Of a stretch of DNA of 14,834 nt, positions 6,445-14,834 are shown one piece after another. The stretch is from Penaeus vannamei (taxonomy: Eukaryota; Arthropoda; Malacostraca; Decapoda; Penaeidae), in NCBI RefSeq assembly GCF_042767895.1, contig NC_091559.1, positions 10,612,447 to 10,627,280 of the forward strand, given 5' to 3'. Within the stretch, counting starts at the first letter, position 1. Every line of letters begins with the position of its first letter. The position numbers were made by a program, and so were the translations under genes. Below the pieces are notes generated by a model. It was given only the letters and a program-made list of their open reading frames with translations, did not search any database and was not told the origin of the DNA.

Positions 6445-8205
6445 TCAAATATTAGGTCTTAGCTTTGTCCCACTTCTTAGCACAGTCCCCTCGGTTGTTG
6501 TGCCGGGTGTACCTGGGGGGCTGGTGACGTCACTGGACTCCTCGTCTGACTCGGTACCGCAGGGATCGTGGTAGTGTTCGTCGCTGCTGTCAGCGCTGAC
6601 ACGCCCACTCTGGTTATCAGCACTGATGTCATGACATCGTATCTGCTCGCTCGTTTCTTTAACACTAATAGCAGCACTAGTATCTCGGCAATGACAGTCC
6701 CTGTTCATTTTTTCCTTGTCCTGTCTCAAGTTATTGTTTTCTTGTCTCAGAGCTTTGATTTCCTTTAAAAGCTCCTGCACATTTATGTCACTATGGTCAG
6801 CTGGCGTGACGTCACTTCTTCCACATGGTTTTGCGGGGGATTCTCCGGCCAGGCCTGCGGTCATCCCTGCCCGAGGGTGAGGGACGGCCGCCTCGGCGGG
6901 CGCCTGGGGGGGGAGGGGGGTCGCGGTCTTGAGCTCTGTGATGATTAGCATCATCTTGTCAACCTGCTCCTTCAACAACGCAACCGTGTCGCGTAGTTCG
7001 GCTACCTCTGCATCCCCACTCGCCGACAGCCCCGGGAAGTCTCTGCGGCTGGTGACGTCACACACGGCACGGCTGGGCACTCCCCCGGCACGCTGGCCGC
7101 GGGTTGGGTTAGGAGGGCCGCGCTGGTCACTCGCGGCCGGTGCCGGGGCCACAGGGGGTGGGGGGGAGGGGCCAGGGCAGGGAGGGCCGCGCTGGGCACT
7201 CGCGGTCGGTGCTGCGGCCACAGGAGGAGGGGGGGGAGGTGCCAGAGCAGGGAGGGCTGTGCACCCCCAGTGCCAGGCAGTGACACCTGCCTTCCCACAC
7301 CTGAAGCAGGATGGGACGAAGCTCGGTGCATCTGCAGCAGGCTCTCGCCCTGCAGCACTGCGAGGACACTCCTTGGCACTGTGTTGCTCGCCACATGCTG
7401 CGCAGCGTGCCTTATCCTTGCAATACTTAGCTACATGGCCGCTTCCCATGCAGTTGTAGCATATGACGGGGGATGCCCTCCACGGCCGCACGTGGCTGGT
7501 GGGCATGTATTTTCCGAAGAAATTGTATGTACTTGGAGGGGGTTGCTCTCCTTTCCATACGATGCGGATTCGGTTTAATGGTTGGCCATCCTTGTACACT
7601 CGAATGGCCTTGTGGACTCCATCGAGTGCATATGCATTATCAAGGTCAAGGTCCTTGTTATAATGTGTGACGAGGTATTCGTCATATTTTCCCGATTTCT
7701 TCTTTTCATCGCATGATTTGAAGGTAATACCTCCAATAAGTCCCCCGGTAAGGTTTTCTATATAGCTCTGCTGGGAGCGGGCGACATAGATATATGGCGA
7801 GGAGAGCGTGTCCCCTCTCACAAGGTCAATGGGTTTACCCCTCAGGTTCGAAGAGGGGTTGCCAAGGTCCTGTAGCCATTTCATCTTTTCTTTTTTCGTG
7901 GTGCCTTCAGGGAAGGCGAGACGGACGTAGTCTTTCCTCGGTGCGAGTGGTGTCTTGCTGGCGTTATTGGGCTCTCTTTTCTTTCTCTTTTTCTGGCCCA
8001 CTAACGTGAAGCCGTCACCTCCTTGGTCAGCAGCGGCGTCACCCACCTGGGCATCACCATCATTTTGTGCCTCTTGCATGGCGATGGGTTCAGCGGTCCT
8101 GTCCACTGAATTACAGGCTGAAGCGCACTCTTCAGCCCGGGGAGGGGTGGGACAGCTATCCCGCGAGTCTTCCCCCTCAGTGTTTACTTTGCGGTTTTCC
8201 CCCAT
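6445..8205 (-). CDS. LINE ORF1: gag-like RNA-binding protein
   Basis: This 586-residue protein is the expected RNA-binding partner of ORF2, coating the element RNA and taking it to the target. In order it shows an acidic N-terminus, a basic patch KKRKKRE (72-78) that could be a nuclear signal, an RRM-like/PRE_C2HC-type region (about 92-245), then zinc knuckles C249-x2-C-x4-H-x4-C262 and C268-x2-C-x3-H-x4-C280. A third, irregular C/H cluster lies at 300-315. A proline-rich stretch (about 322-370) contains a tandem repeat. Two predicted coiled coils follow (about 398-426 and 476-502), then an acidic Ser-rich tail. The ATG at 8203-8205 has a strong context (A at -3, G at +4). The RRM plus zinc-knuckle core is typical of I and Jockey group elements; the C-terminal coiled coils after the knuckles are less usual. 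The frame is intact. Confidence 0.9.
   Translation of the reverse strand: MGENRKVNTEGEDSRDSCPTPPRAEECASACNSVDRTAEPIAMQEAQNDGDAQVGDAAADQGGDGFTLVGQKKRKKREPNNASKTPLAPRKDYVRLAFPEGTTKKEKMKWLQDLGNPSSNLRGKPIDLVRGDTLSSPYIYVARSQQSYIENLTGGLIGGITFKSCDEKKKSGKYDEYLVTHYNKDLDLDNAYALDGVHKAIRVYKDGQPLNRIRIVWKGEQPPPSTYNFFGKYMPTSHVRPWRASPVICYNCMGSGHVAKYCKDKARCAACGEQHSAKECPRSAAGREPAADAPSFVPSCFRCGKAGVTAWHWGCTALPALAPPPPPPVAAAPTASAQRGPPCPGPSPPPPVAPAPAASDQRGPPNPTRGQRAGGVPSRAVCDVTSRRDFPGLSASGDAEVAELRDTVALLKEQVDKMMLIITELKTATPLPPQAPAEAAVPHPRAGMTAGLAGESPAKPCGRSDVTPADHSDINVQELLKEIKALRQENNNLRQDKEKMNRDCHCRDTSAAISVKETSEQIRCHDISADNQSGRVSADSSDEHYHDPCGTESDEESSDVTSPPGTPGTTTEGTVLRSGTKLRPNI
7112..7250 (-). repeat. Coding minisatellite in ORF1 (69/70 bp, two copies)
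   Basis: 'ggagggccgcgctgg' starts copies at 7112 and 7181, and a third start, 'ggagggctgtg', lies at 7251, giving periods of 69 and 70 bp. It encodes the proline-rich stretch (PPPPPVA, QRGPP) of ORF1. The odd 70-bp spacing means the copy edges are read in different frames, although the ORF stays open. Confidence 0.75.
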
Positions 8206-8347
8206 CGTGGGGGTGGTGACCGCGGCGCCTGGCGCGCCTGGCTCGCCCGCCTCGTGACAGGTGAATTATGGCGCTCGGGACAACGGGGCACTCAGCTCCA
8301 ACGGTCACTAACACAGTACTTGGCACTCGGCGGAGGAATGAATTCAA
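8206..8347 (-). promoter_or_regulatory. LINE 5' UTR with initiator-like start
   Basis: The 142-nt GC-rich leader is shared with the fragment at 2032-2174. The minus strand reads TCATTC at 8341-8336 (2168-2163 in the fragment), which matches the arthropod initiator consensus TCA(G/T)TY and lies six bases inside the end of homology. LINEs of this type often carry an internal RNA polymerase II promoter at their first base. I did not find a convincing downstream promoter element at +28. Confidence 0.5.
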
Positions 8348-8520
8348 TTGTATGCGTGAAACACGGAGGGTATTACTTAGAGTTTTGTGTCTCGGAATGG
8401 AAAATGAAATGTTTATACATAGATGTGTTTGTGTATGTCTGTGTGGATGTTTACGTACGTGCAGTATTTTTTTTCTCTTTATTTCCGCTTTAATATTTTT
8501 ATGATGCGATATTTTTTCCC
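8348..8520. other. AT- and GT-rich flank, no gene
   Basis: This is DNA upstream of the LINE 5' end. It has a GT-rich stretch near 8425-8462 and a T run near 8467-8474. Open frames of about 78 codons run across the LINE end into it and look accidental. Confidence 0.6.
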
Positions 8521-8610
8521 ACTATTATCATCACATCATCATCATCATTATAACCATTAACACCATCATTGCCATTATTGTCATTATCATCATTATTGTT
8601 CATTTTCATT
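8521..8610. repeat. ATC/ATT trinucleotide microsatellite
   Basis: An imperfect run of atc, att and acc triplets joins directly to the first TTAGG repeat at 8611. It marks the left boundary of the large satellite array. Confidence 0.9.
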
Positions 8611-8634
8611 GTTAGGTTAGGTTAGGTTAGGTTA

Positions 8635-9389
8635 GGCTCAAATTTGACCAGGAGACTCCAAATTTCGTTTTCTCACATGAACTTGATCGTAAATCAGTTT
8701 AATCCAGGATAGGTTACATTACCTGCAATTTGGTGAGGTTAGGTTAGGTTACGTTAGGTTAGGTTAGGTTAGATTTGGTTAGGTTAGGTTAGGTTAGGCT
8801 CAAATTTGACCAGGAGACTCCAAATTTCGTTTTCTCACATAAAATTGACCGTAAATCAGTTTAATCCAGGATAGGTTACATTGCCTGCAATTTGCTGAGG
8901 TTAGGTTAGGTTAGGTTAGGTTAGGTTAGGTTAGGCTCAAATTTGACCAGGAGACTCCAAATTTCGTTTTCTCACATAAACGTGATCGTAAATCAGTTTA
9001 ATGCAGGATAGGTTACATTACCTGCAATTAGGTGAGGTTAGATTAGGTTAGGTTAGGTTAGGTTAGGTTAGATTAGGTTAGGTTAGGTTAGGTTAGGCTC
9101 AAATTTGACCAGGAGACTCCAAATTTCGTTTTCTCACATAAATTTGATCGTAAATCAGTTTAATCCAGGATAGGTTACATTACCTGCAATTTGGTAAGGT
9201 TAGGTTAGGTTAGGTTAGGTTAGGTTAGGTTAGGTTAGGCTCAAATTTGACCAGGAGACTCCAAATTTCGTTTTCTCACATAAACTTGATTGTAAATTAG
9301 TTTAATTCAGGATTGGTTACATTACCTTCAATTTGGTGAGGTTAGGTTAGGTTACGTTAGGTTAGATTAGGTTAGGTTAGGTTAGGTTA
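8635..9389 (+). repeat. Higher-order block, copy A (units 1-5)
   Basis: Five consecutive units carry ordered private variants: catgaac; agatttggtt (8771) before unit 2; tttgctgagg; aaacgtgatcg with aattaggtgag; ataaatttgatcg; and gattgtaaat with ttcaggattgg. The same order recurs at 10499-11273. Confidence 0.8.
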
Positions 9390-10498
9390 GGCTCAAATTT
9401 GACCAGGAGACTCTAAATTTCGTTTTCTCACATAAACTTGATCGTAAATCAGTTTAATCCAGGATAGGTTACATTACCTGCAATTTGGTGAGGTTAGGTT
9501 AGGTTAGGTTAGGCTCAAATTTGACCAGGAGACTCCAAATTTCGTTTTCTCACATAAACGATCGTAAATCAGTTTAATCCAGTATAGGTTACATTACCTG
9601 CAATTTGGTGAGGTTAGGTTAGGTTACGTTAAGTCAGGTTAGGTTAGGTTAGGTTAGGTTAGGTTAGGCTCAAATTTGACCAGGAGACTCCAAATTTCGT
9701 TTTCTCACATAAACTTGATCGTAAATCAGTTTAATCCAGGATAGGTTACATTACCTGCAATTTGGTGAGGTTAGGTTAGGTTACGTTAGGTCAGGTTAGG
9801 TTAGGCTCAAATTTGACCAGGAGACTCCAAATTTCGTTTTCTCACATAAACTTGATCGTAAATCAGTTTAATCCAGGATAGGCTACATTACTTGCAATTT
9901 GGTGAGGTGAGGTTAGGTTACGTTAGGTTAGGTTAGGCTGAAATTTGACCAGGAGACTCCAAATTTCGTTTTCTCACATAAACTTGATCGTAAATCAGTT
10001 TAATCCAGGATAGGTTACATTACCTGCAATTTGGTGAGGTTAGGTTACGTTACGTTAGGTTAGGTTAGGTTAGGTTAGGTTAGGTTAGGCTCAAATTTGA
10101 CCAGGATACTCCAAATTTCGTTTTCTCACATAAACTTGATCGTAAATCAGTTTAATCCAGGATAGGTTACATTACCTGCAATTTGGTGAGGTTAGGTTAG
10201 GTTAGGTTAGGTTAGGTTAGGCTCAAATTTGACCAGGGGATTCCAAATTTCGTTTTGTCACATAAACTTGATCGTAAATCAGTTTAATCCAGGATAGGTT
10301 ACATTACCTGCAGTTTGGTGAGGTTAGGTTAGGTTACGTTAGGTTAGGTTAGGTTAGATTAGGTTAGGTTAGGCTCAAATTTGACAAGGAGACTCCAAAT
10401 TTCGTTTTGTCACAGAAACTTGATCGTAAATCAGTTTAATCCAGGATAGGTTACATTCCCTGCAATTTGGTAAGGTTATGTTAGGTTAGGTTAGGTTA

Positions 10499-11273
10499 GG
10501 CTCAAATTTGACCAGGAGACTCCAAATTTCGTTTTCTCACATGAACTTGATCGTAAATCAGTTTAATCCAGGATAGGTTACATTACCTGCAATTTGGTGA
10601 GGTTAGGTTAGGTTACGTTAGGTTAGGTTAGATTTGGTTAGGTTAGGTTAGGTTAGGCTCAAATTTGACCAGGAGACTCCAAATTTCGTTTTCTCACATA
10701 AACTTGATCGTAAGTCAGTTTAATCCAGGATAGGTTACATTGTCTGCAATTTGCTGAGGTTAGGTTAGGTTAGGTTAGGTTAGGTTAGGTTAGGTTAGGC
10801 TCAAATTTGACCAGGAGACTCGAAATTTCGTTTTCTCACATAAACGTGATCGTAAATCAGTTTAATCCAGGATAGGTTACATTACCTGCAATTAGGTGAG
10901 GTTAGATTAGGTTACGTTAGGTTAGGTTAGGTTAGATTAGGTTAGGTTAGGTTAGGTTAGGCTCAAATTTGACCAGGAGACTCCAAATTTCGTTTTCTCA
11001 CATAAATTTGATCGTAAATCAGTTTAATCCAGGATAGGTCACATTACCTGCAATTTGGTAAGGTAAGGTAAGGTTAGGTTAGGTTAGGTTAGGTTAGGTT
11101 AGGTTAGGTTAGGCTCAAATTTGACCAGGAGACTCCAAATTCCGTTTTCTCACATAAACTTGATTGTAAATCAGTTTAATTCAGGATTGGTTACATTACC
11201 TGCAATTTGGTAAGGTTAGGTTAGGTTACGTTAGGTTAGGTTAGGTTAGGTTAGGTTAGGTTAGGTTAGGTTA
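10499..11273 (+). repeat. Higher-order block, copy B (units 14-18)
   Basis: This repeats the variant order of 8635-9389 about 1,860 bp later, with pentamer-number changes of whole 5-bp steps. Shared rare marks include agatttggtt (10630), tttgctgagg, aattaggtgag and ttcaggattgg. Confidence 0.8.
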
Positions 11274-13205
11274 GGCTCAAATTTGACCAGGAGACTCCAA
11301 ATTTCGTTTTGTCACATAAACTTGATCGTAAATCAGTTTAATCCAGGATAGGTTACATTACCTGCAATTTGGTGAGGTTAGGTTAGGTTACGTTAGGTTA
11401 GGTTAGGTTAGGTTAGGTTAGGCTCAAATTTGACCAGGAGACTCCAAATTTCGTTTTCTCACATAAACTTGATCGTAAATCAGTTTACTCTGTGATAGGT
11501 TACATTACCTGCAATTTGGTGAGGTTAGGTTAGGTTACGTTAGGTTAGGTTAGGTTAGGTTAGGTTAGGCTCAAATTTGACCAGGAGACTCCAAATTTCG
11601 TTTTATCACATAAACTTGATCGTAAATTAGTTTATTCCAGGATAGGTTACATTACCTGCAATTTGGTGAGGTTAGGTTAGATTACGTTAGGTTAGGTTAG
11701 GTTAGGTTAGGTTAGGTTAGGTGAGGTTAGGCTCAAATATGACCAGGAGACTCCAAATTTCGTTTTCTCACATAAACTTGATCGTAAATCAGTTTAATCC
11801 AGGATATGTTACATTACCTGCAATTTGGTGAGGTTAGGTTAGGTTAGGTTAGGTTAGGCTCAAATTTGACCAGGAGACTCCAAATTTCGTTTTCTCACAT
11901 AAACTTGATCGTAAATCAGTTTAATCCAGGATAAGCTACATTACTTGCAATTTGGTGAGGTGAGGTTAGGTTACGTTAGGTTAGGTTAGATTAGGTTAGG
12001 TTAGGCTCAAATTTGACCAGGAGACTCCAAATTTCGTTTTCTCACATAAACTTGATCGTAAATCAGTTTAATCCAGGATAGGTTACATTACCTTCAATTT
12101 GGTGAGGTTAGGTTAGGTTAGGTTAGGTTAGGTTAGGTTAGGTTAGGTTAGGTTAGGCTCAAATTTGACCAGGAGACTCCAAATTTCGTTTTCTCACATA
12201 AACTTGATCGTAAATCAGTTTAATCCAGGATAGGTTACATTACCTGCAATTTGGTGAGGTTAGGTTAGGTTAGGTTAGGTTAGGCTCAAATTTGACCAGG
12301 AGACTCCAAATTTCGTTTTCTCACATAAACGATCGTAAATCAGTTTAATCCAGGATAGGTTACATTACCTGCAATTTGGTGAGGTTAGGTTAGGTTACGT
12401 TAGGTTAGGTTAGGTTAGGTTAGGTTAGGTTAGGTTAGGCTCAAATTTGACCAGGAGACTCCAAATTTCGTTTTCTCACATAAACTTGATCGTAAATCAG
12501 TTTAATCCAGGATAGGTTACATTACCTGCAATTTGGTGAGGTTAGGTTAGGTTAGGTTAGGTTAGGTTAGGTTAGGCTCAAATTTGACCAGGAGACTCCA
12601 AATTTCGTTTTCTCACATTAACTTGATCGTAAATCAGTTTAATCTATGATAGGTTACATTACCTGCAATTTGGTGAGGTTAGGTTATGTTAGCTTAGATT
12701 AGGTTAGGTTAGGTTAGGTTAGATTAGGTTAGGTTAGGCTCAAATTTGACCAGGAGACTTCAAATTTCGTTTTCTCACATAAACTTGATCGTAAATCAGT
12801 TTATTCCAGGATAGGTTACATTACCTGCAATTTGGTGAGGTTAGGTTAGGTTAGGTTAGGTTAGGTTAGGCTCAAATTTGACCAGGAGACTCCAAATTTC
12901 GTTTTCTCACATAAACTTGATCGTAAATCAGTTTAATCCAGGATAGGTTACATTACCTGCAATTTGGTGAGGTTAGGTTAGGTTACGTTAGGTTAGTTTA
13001 GGTTAGGTTAGGTTAGGCTCAAATTTGATCAGGAGACTCCAAATTTCGTTTTCTCACATAAACTTGATCGTAAATCAGTTTAATCCAGGATAGGTTACAT
13101 TACCTGCAATTTGGTTAGGTTAGGTTATGTTAGGTTAGGTTAGGTTAGGGTAGGTTAGGTTAGGCTCAAATTTGACCAGGAGACTCCAAATTTCGATTTC
13201 TCACA

Positions 13206-13405
13206 GGTCGAAGGCACAGAGAGATCGCAGGGTTGCCCTTGACCTGGAATGGCTTGCCTGCAGCGAGAAGGACTGGCTCTCAGGCCTTGGTCAGGTGCGG
13301 TGCCTGCGACGCAGCCTGCAGCCGAGGGCGAGTGACCGGCGGAAGCAGCGACCCTCGAACCCCGCGGGGCATCGCACGGGAAATCCCCCAGGTTCTCTAA
13401 CTGGC
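13206..13405. other. GC-rich spacer, second copy
   Basis: Identical by eye to 491-690. No gene recognised. Confidence 0.6.
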
Positions 13406-13879
13406 CTGCCTTCTCCAGCAGGATGGTGGCCCTGCCCATGTGGGGAAATCTGCATGGCGCCCTTGAGAAAGGATTGGCCGGCCAATAACCCGGATGTGAA
13501 TGAGATGTAATAAAGTATCCCCGAAGTTTGGCTCTAGGCCTACACGAAGCCTTGCATTTCCACCTGCCTTCTCCAGCAGGATGGTGGCCCTGCCCGCGTG
13601 GGGAAATCTGCATGGCGCCCTTGAGAAAGGATTGGCCGGCCAATAACCCGGATGTGAATGAGATGTAATAAAGTATCCCCGAAGTTTGGCTCTAGGCCTA
13701 CACGAAGCCTTGCATTTCCACCTGCCTTCTCCAGCAGGATGGTGGCCCTGCCCGCGTGGGGATATCTGCATGGCGCCCTTGAGAAAGGATTGGCCGGCCA
13801 GTAACCCGGATGTGAATGAGATGTAATAAAGTATCCCCGAAATTTGGCTCTAGGCCTACACGAAGCCTTGCATTTCCAC
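13406..13879. repeat. 158-bp tandem repeat, three copies, second block
   Basis: Matches 691-1164 without a visible difference, including the three double-CCAAT sites at 13473-13486, 13631-13644 and the imperfect 13789-13802. All unit-specific variants are kept, so the triplication predates the 12.7-kb duplication or was homogenised with it. Confidence 0.9.
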
Positions 13880-14550
13880 CATCAGATTTGCTGAGCCTCG
13901 AAAAGTGCCTCTGGATCCGCGTTTGAGGTGGTAAGCGACATGGCTTGAGAGGCAAACTTTCTTAGAGATTTTACTCTCTCTCTCTTTCCCTTCCCTCCCA
14001 CTCTGTTTGCCTCTTATTGTTACTACTACGAAGCCCCGCCAATAAATATCTGTGAAGTCACAAAGGTTATTACAAGACACGGAAATCATATTTTGCAAAA
14101 TTACAAAAATCAAATTCATTCAACATATCTCACGCATTTTGTATATAGATGAAACGCAGTAAAAAATCAATGAAAATATAAACATTTGAGAGAGAACAAT
14201 TACGGTTTACGCTTCACTTTTGTCTCCCAGAGAGCAGACGACACTTTCGAGCGGGTTGCTTTTACGAAAATCAGAGAAAAGGAAAGAACTGGAATGAAAC
14301 AATGCCAAAAGAATGAATTCTTTAAGGATTATTTACTACAAAATTCGTTCTGTTTTCTGATGTTCTTATGTCTAAGCGCCAAATGAATAAGATTTATTTC
14401 TTATTCATATCTGTCTTAGATGATGAAGGAGATGAATCGAGTTTGCAGTCTGAGTCAATGATTAGCTTCGGTTTTTGTTCCGGAGAGAAGGAGCAAAGGG
14501 AGGGCGTGAATAAACTATTATTTCATTGGTCTACTTATCTGCTTTAATGT
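13880..14550. other. AT-rich segment, second copy, diverged
   Basis: Counterpart of 1165-1835. From 14052 to 14570 it differs from the first copy at 25 positions, all substitutions. No gene is recognised. Confidence 0.7.
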
Positions 14551-14645
14551 ATCTCTCTTTTCTCTTCTCGCTCTCTCTCTCCCTCCCTTCCTCTTCTCTG
14601 TCTCTGTCTCTCTCTCTTGCTCCCTCCCTCTCTCTCTCTCTCTCC
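14551..14645. repeat. CT/GA microsatellite, second copy
   Basis: Same length and pattern as 1836-1930 apart from one substitution, at 14570 (t to g). Identical length in a microsatellite points to very recent common origin of this part. Confidence 0.9.
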
Positions 14646-14834
14646 ACTGAATTACAGGCTGAAGCGCACTCTTCAGCCGTGGGAGGGGTGGGACAGCTAT
14701 CCCCCGTGTCCTCCCCCTCAGTGTTTACTTTGCGGTTTTCCCCCATCGTGGGGGTGGTGACCGCGGCGCCTGGCGCGCCTGGCTCGCCCGCCTTCGAGAC
14801 AGGTGAATTATGGCGCTCGGGACAACGGGGCACT
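14644..14834 (-). mobile_element. LINE 5'-end fragment, second copy, cut by window edge
   Basis: Identical to 1929-2119, including the 34-codon ORF1 remnant (14645-14746) and the join to the GA microsatellite. The rest of the 5' UTR, and by inference another full LINE, would lie past the right edge. Confidence 0.9.

Larger units (their letters stand above)
2383..8347 (-). mobile_element. Full-length non-LTR retrotransposon (LINE), probable I group
   Basis: The element is about 5.97 kb on the minus strand, in the order 5' UTR (8347-8206), ORF1 (8205-6445), a 155-nt gap, ORF2 (6289-2639), 3' UTR with AATAAA at 2407-2402, and a short (CTAAA)n tail at 2398-2384. The 5' end is set by comparison with the fragment at 1929-2174. 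The order APE endonuclease, reverse transcriptase, RNase H and C-terminal zinc motif, with an ORF1 carrying zinc knuckles, fits the I group (I, Nimb or Outcast-like). Exact clade assignment needs a phylogeny. Both ORFs are open, so the copy is young or still able to move. No clear target-site duplication was found. Confidence 0.95.
8611..13205 (+). repeat. TTAGG-core satellite array, 32 units
   Basis: I count 32 starts of the core (ggctcaaatttgacc), from 8635 to 13163. The core is 102 bp and is followed by 4 to 12 pentamers, mostly TTAGG read on the plus strand. Start-to-start spacings are 122, 127, 132, 137, 142, 147, 152, 157 or 162 bp, always 2 modulo 5, except two of 155 bp whose cores share a 2-base loss (aaacgatcg). 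Variant pentamers such as TTACG recur at the same place in many units, so units were copied by recombination. The last core is cut at 13205, exactly as at 490. Confidence 0.95.
12716..14834 (+). repeat. 12.7-kb tandem unit, second copy (start only)
   Basis: Second copy of 1-2119. By eye I find no difference from 1-1336 or 1856-2119, but 25 single-base differences from 1337-1855. The match runs to the last base of the window, so a second LINE copy is predicted just beyond the right edge. That prediction is an inference. Confidence 0.95.

Noticed and set aside
6929..7459. 176-codon plus-strand open frame
   Set aside because: It is antisense to ORF1 in GC-rich sequence, where stops are rare. 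The ORF1 frame has zinc knuckles and fits the element.
8635..8736. CENP-B-box-like motif in the satellite core
   Set aside because: 'ttcg' is present but the rest of the consensus, including CGGG, is missing.
8611..13205. CRISPR-like alternation of repeat and spacer
   Set aside because: The conserved 102-bp part and the TTAGG runs are both repetitive, there are no unique spacers or cas genes, and the context is eukaryotic.
8611..13205. A true chromosome-end telomere
   Set aside because: TTAGG runs are at most about 12 units, are broken by a core, carry fixed variants, and are followed by other sequence on both sides.
1..14834. Endogenous viral element (large DNA viruses are known next to TTAGG repeats in shrimp)
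   Set aside because: No open frame resembles a viral protein; the only long ORFs are those of a LINE.

Overview
This window is non-coding, repeat-dominated eukaryotic DNA. It looks arthropod: the dominant motif is TTAGG, the arthropod telomeric pentamer, and the only convincing genes are the two ORFs of an RNase H-bearing non-LTR retrotransposon (LINE). A decapod crustacean is my best guess, because TTAGG/AACCT repeats are very abundant in those genomes, but nothing here fixes the species. I see no host gene, tRNA, rRNA, CRISPR array or prokaryotic operon.

Layout: (1) 1-490, the end of a satellite array whose units are a 102-bp core plus a run of TTAGG repeats. (2) 491-1164, a GC-rich block ending in three tandem 158-bp units, each carrying a palindrome made of two inverted CCAAT boxes. 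(3) 1165-1930, AT-rich DNA with no recognisable gene, ending in a CT microsatellite. (4) 1929-2174, a stray 5'-end fragment of the same LINE family, minus strand. (5) 2175-2382, a short spacer. (6) 2383-8347, a full-length LINE on the minus strand with ORF1 (gag-like, zinc knuckles) and ORF2 (APE endonuclease, reverse transcriptase, RNase H), both open and with all visible catalytic residues. (7) 8348-8610, AT-rich flank ending in an ATC/ATT microsatellite. (8) 8611-13205, 32 units of the TTAGG satellite with higher-order structure. (9) 13206-14834, a second copy of parts 2-4.

The main structural result is that 1-2119 and 12716-14834 are the same sequence at a constant offset of 12,715 bp with no net indel. 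The window therefore appears to hold one complete turn of a 12.7-kb tandem unit (satellite, GC block, LINE fragment, intact LINE, satellite) plus the start of the next turn. The two copies match over 1-1336 and 1856-2119 by eye but differ at 25 positions in 1337-1855. That patchiness suggests gene conversion, recent recombination or an assembly chimera.

Functionally, the LINE ORFs would work together: ORF1 as RNA-binding chaperone, ORF2 for target nicking, reverse transcription and RNA removal. The surrounding DNA looks like a subtelomeric or interstitial-telomeric satellite shaped by recombination rather than by telomerase.
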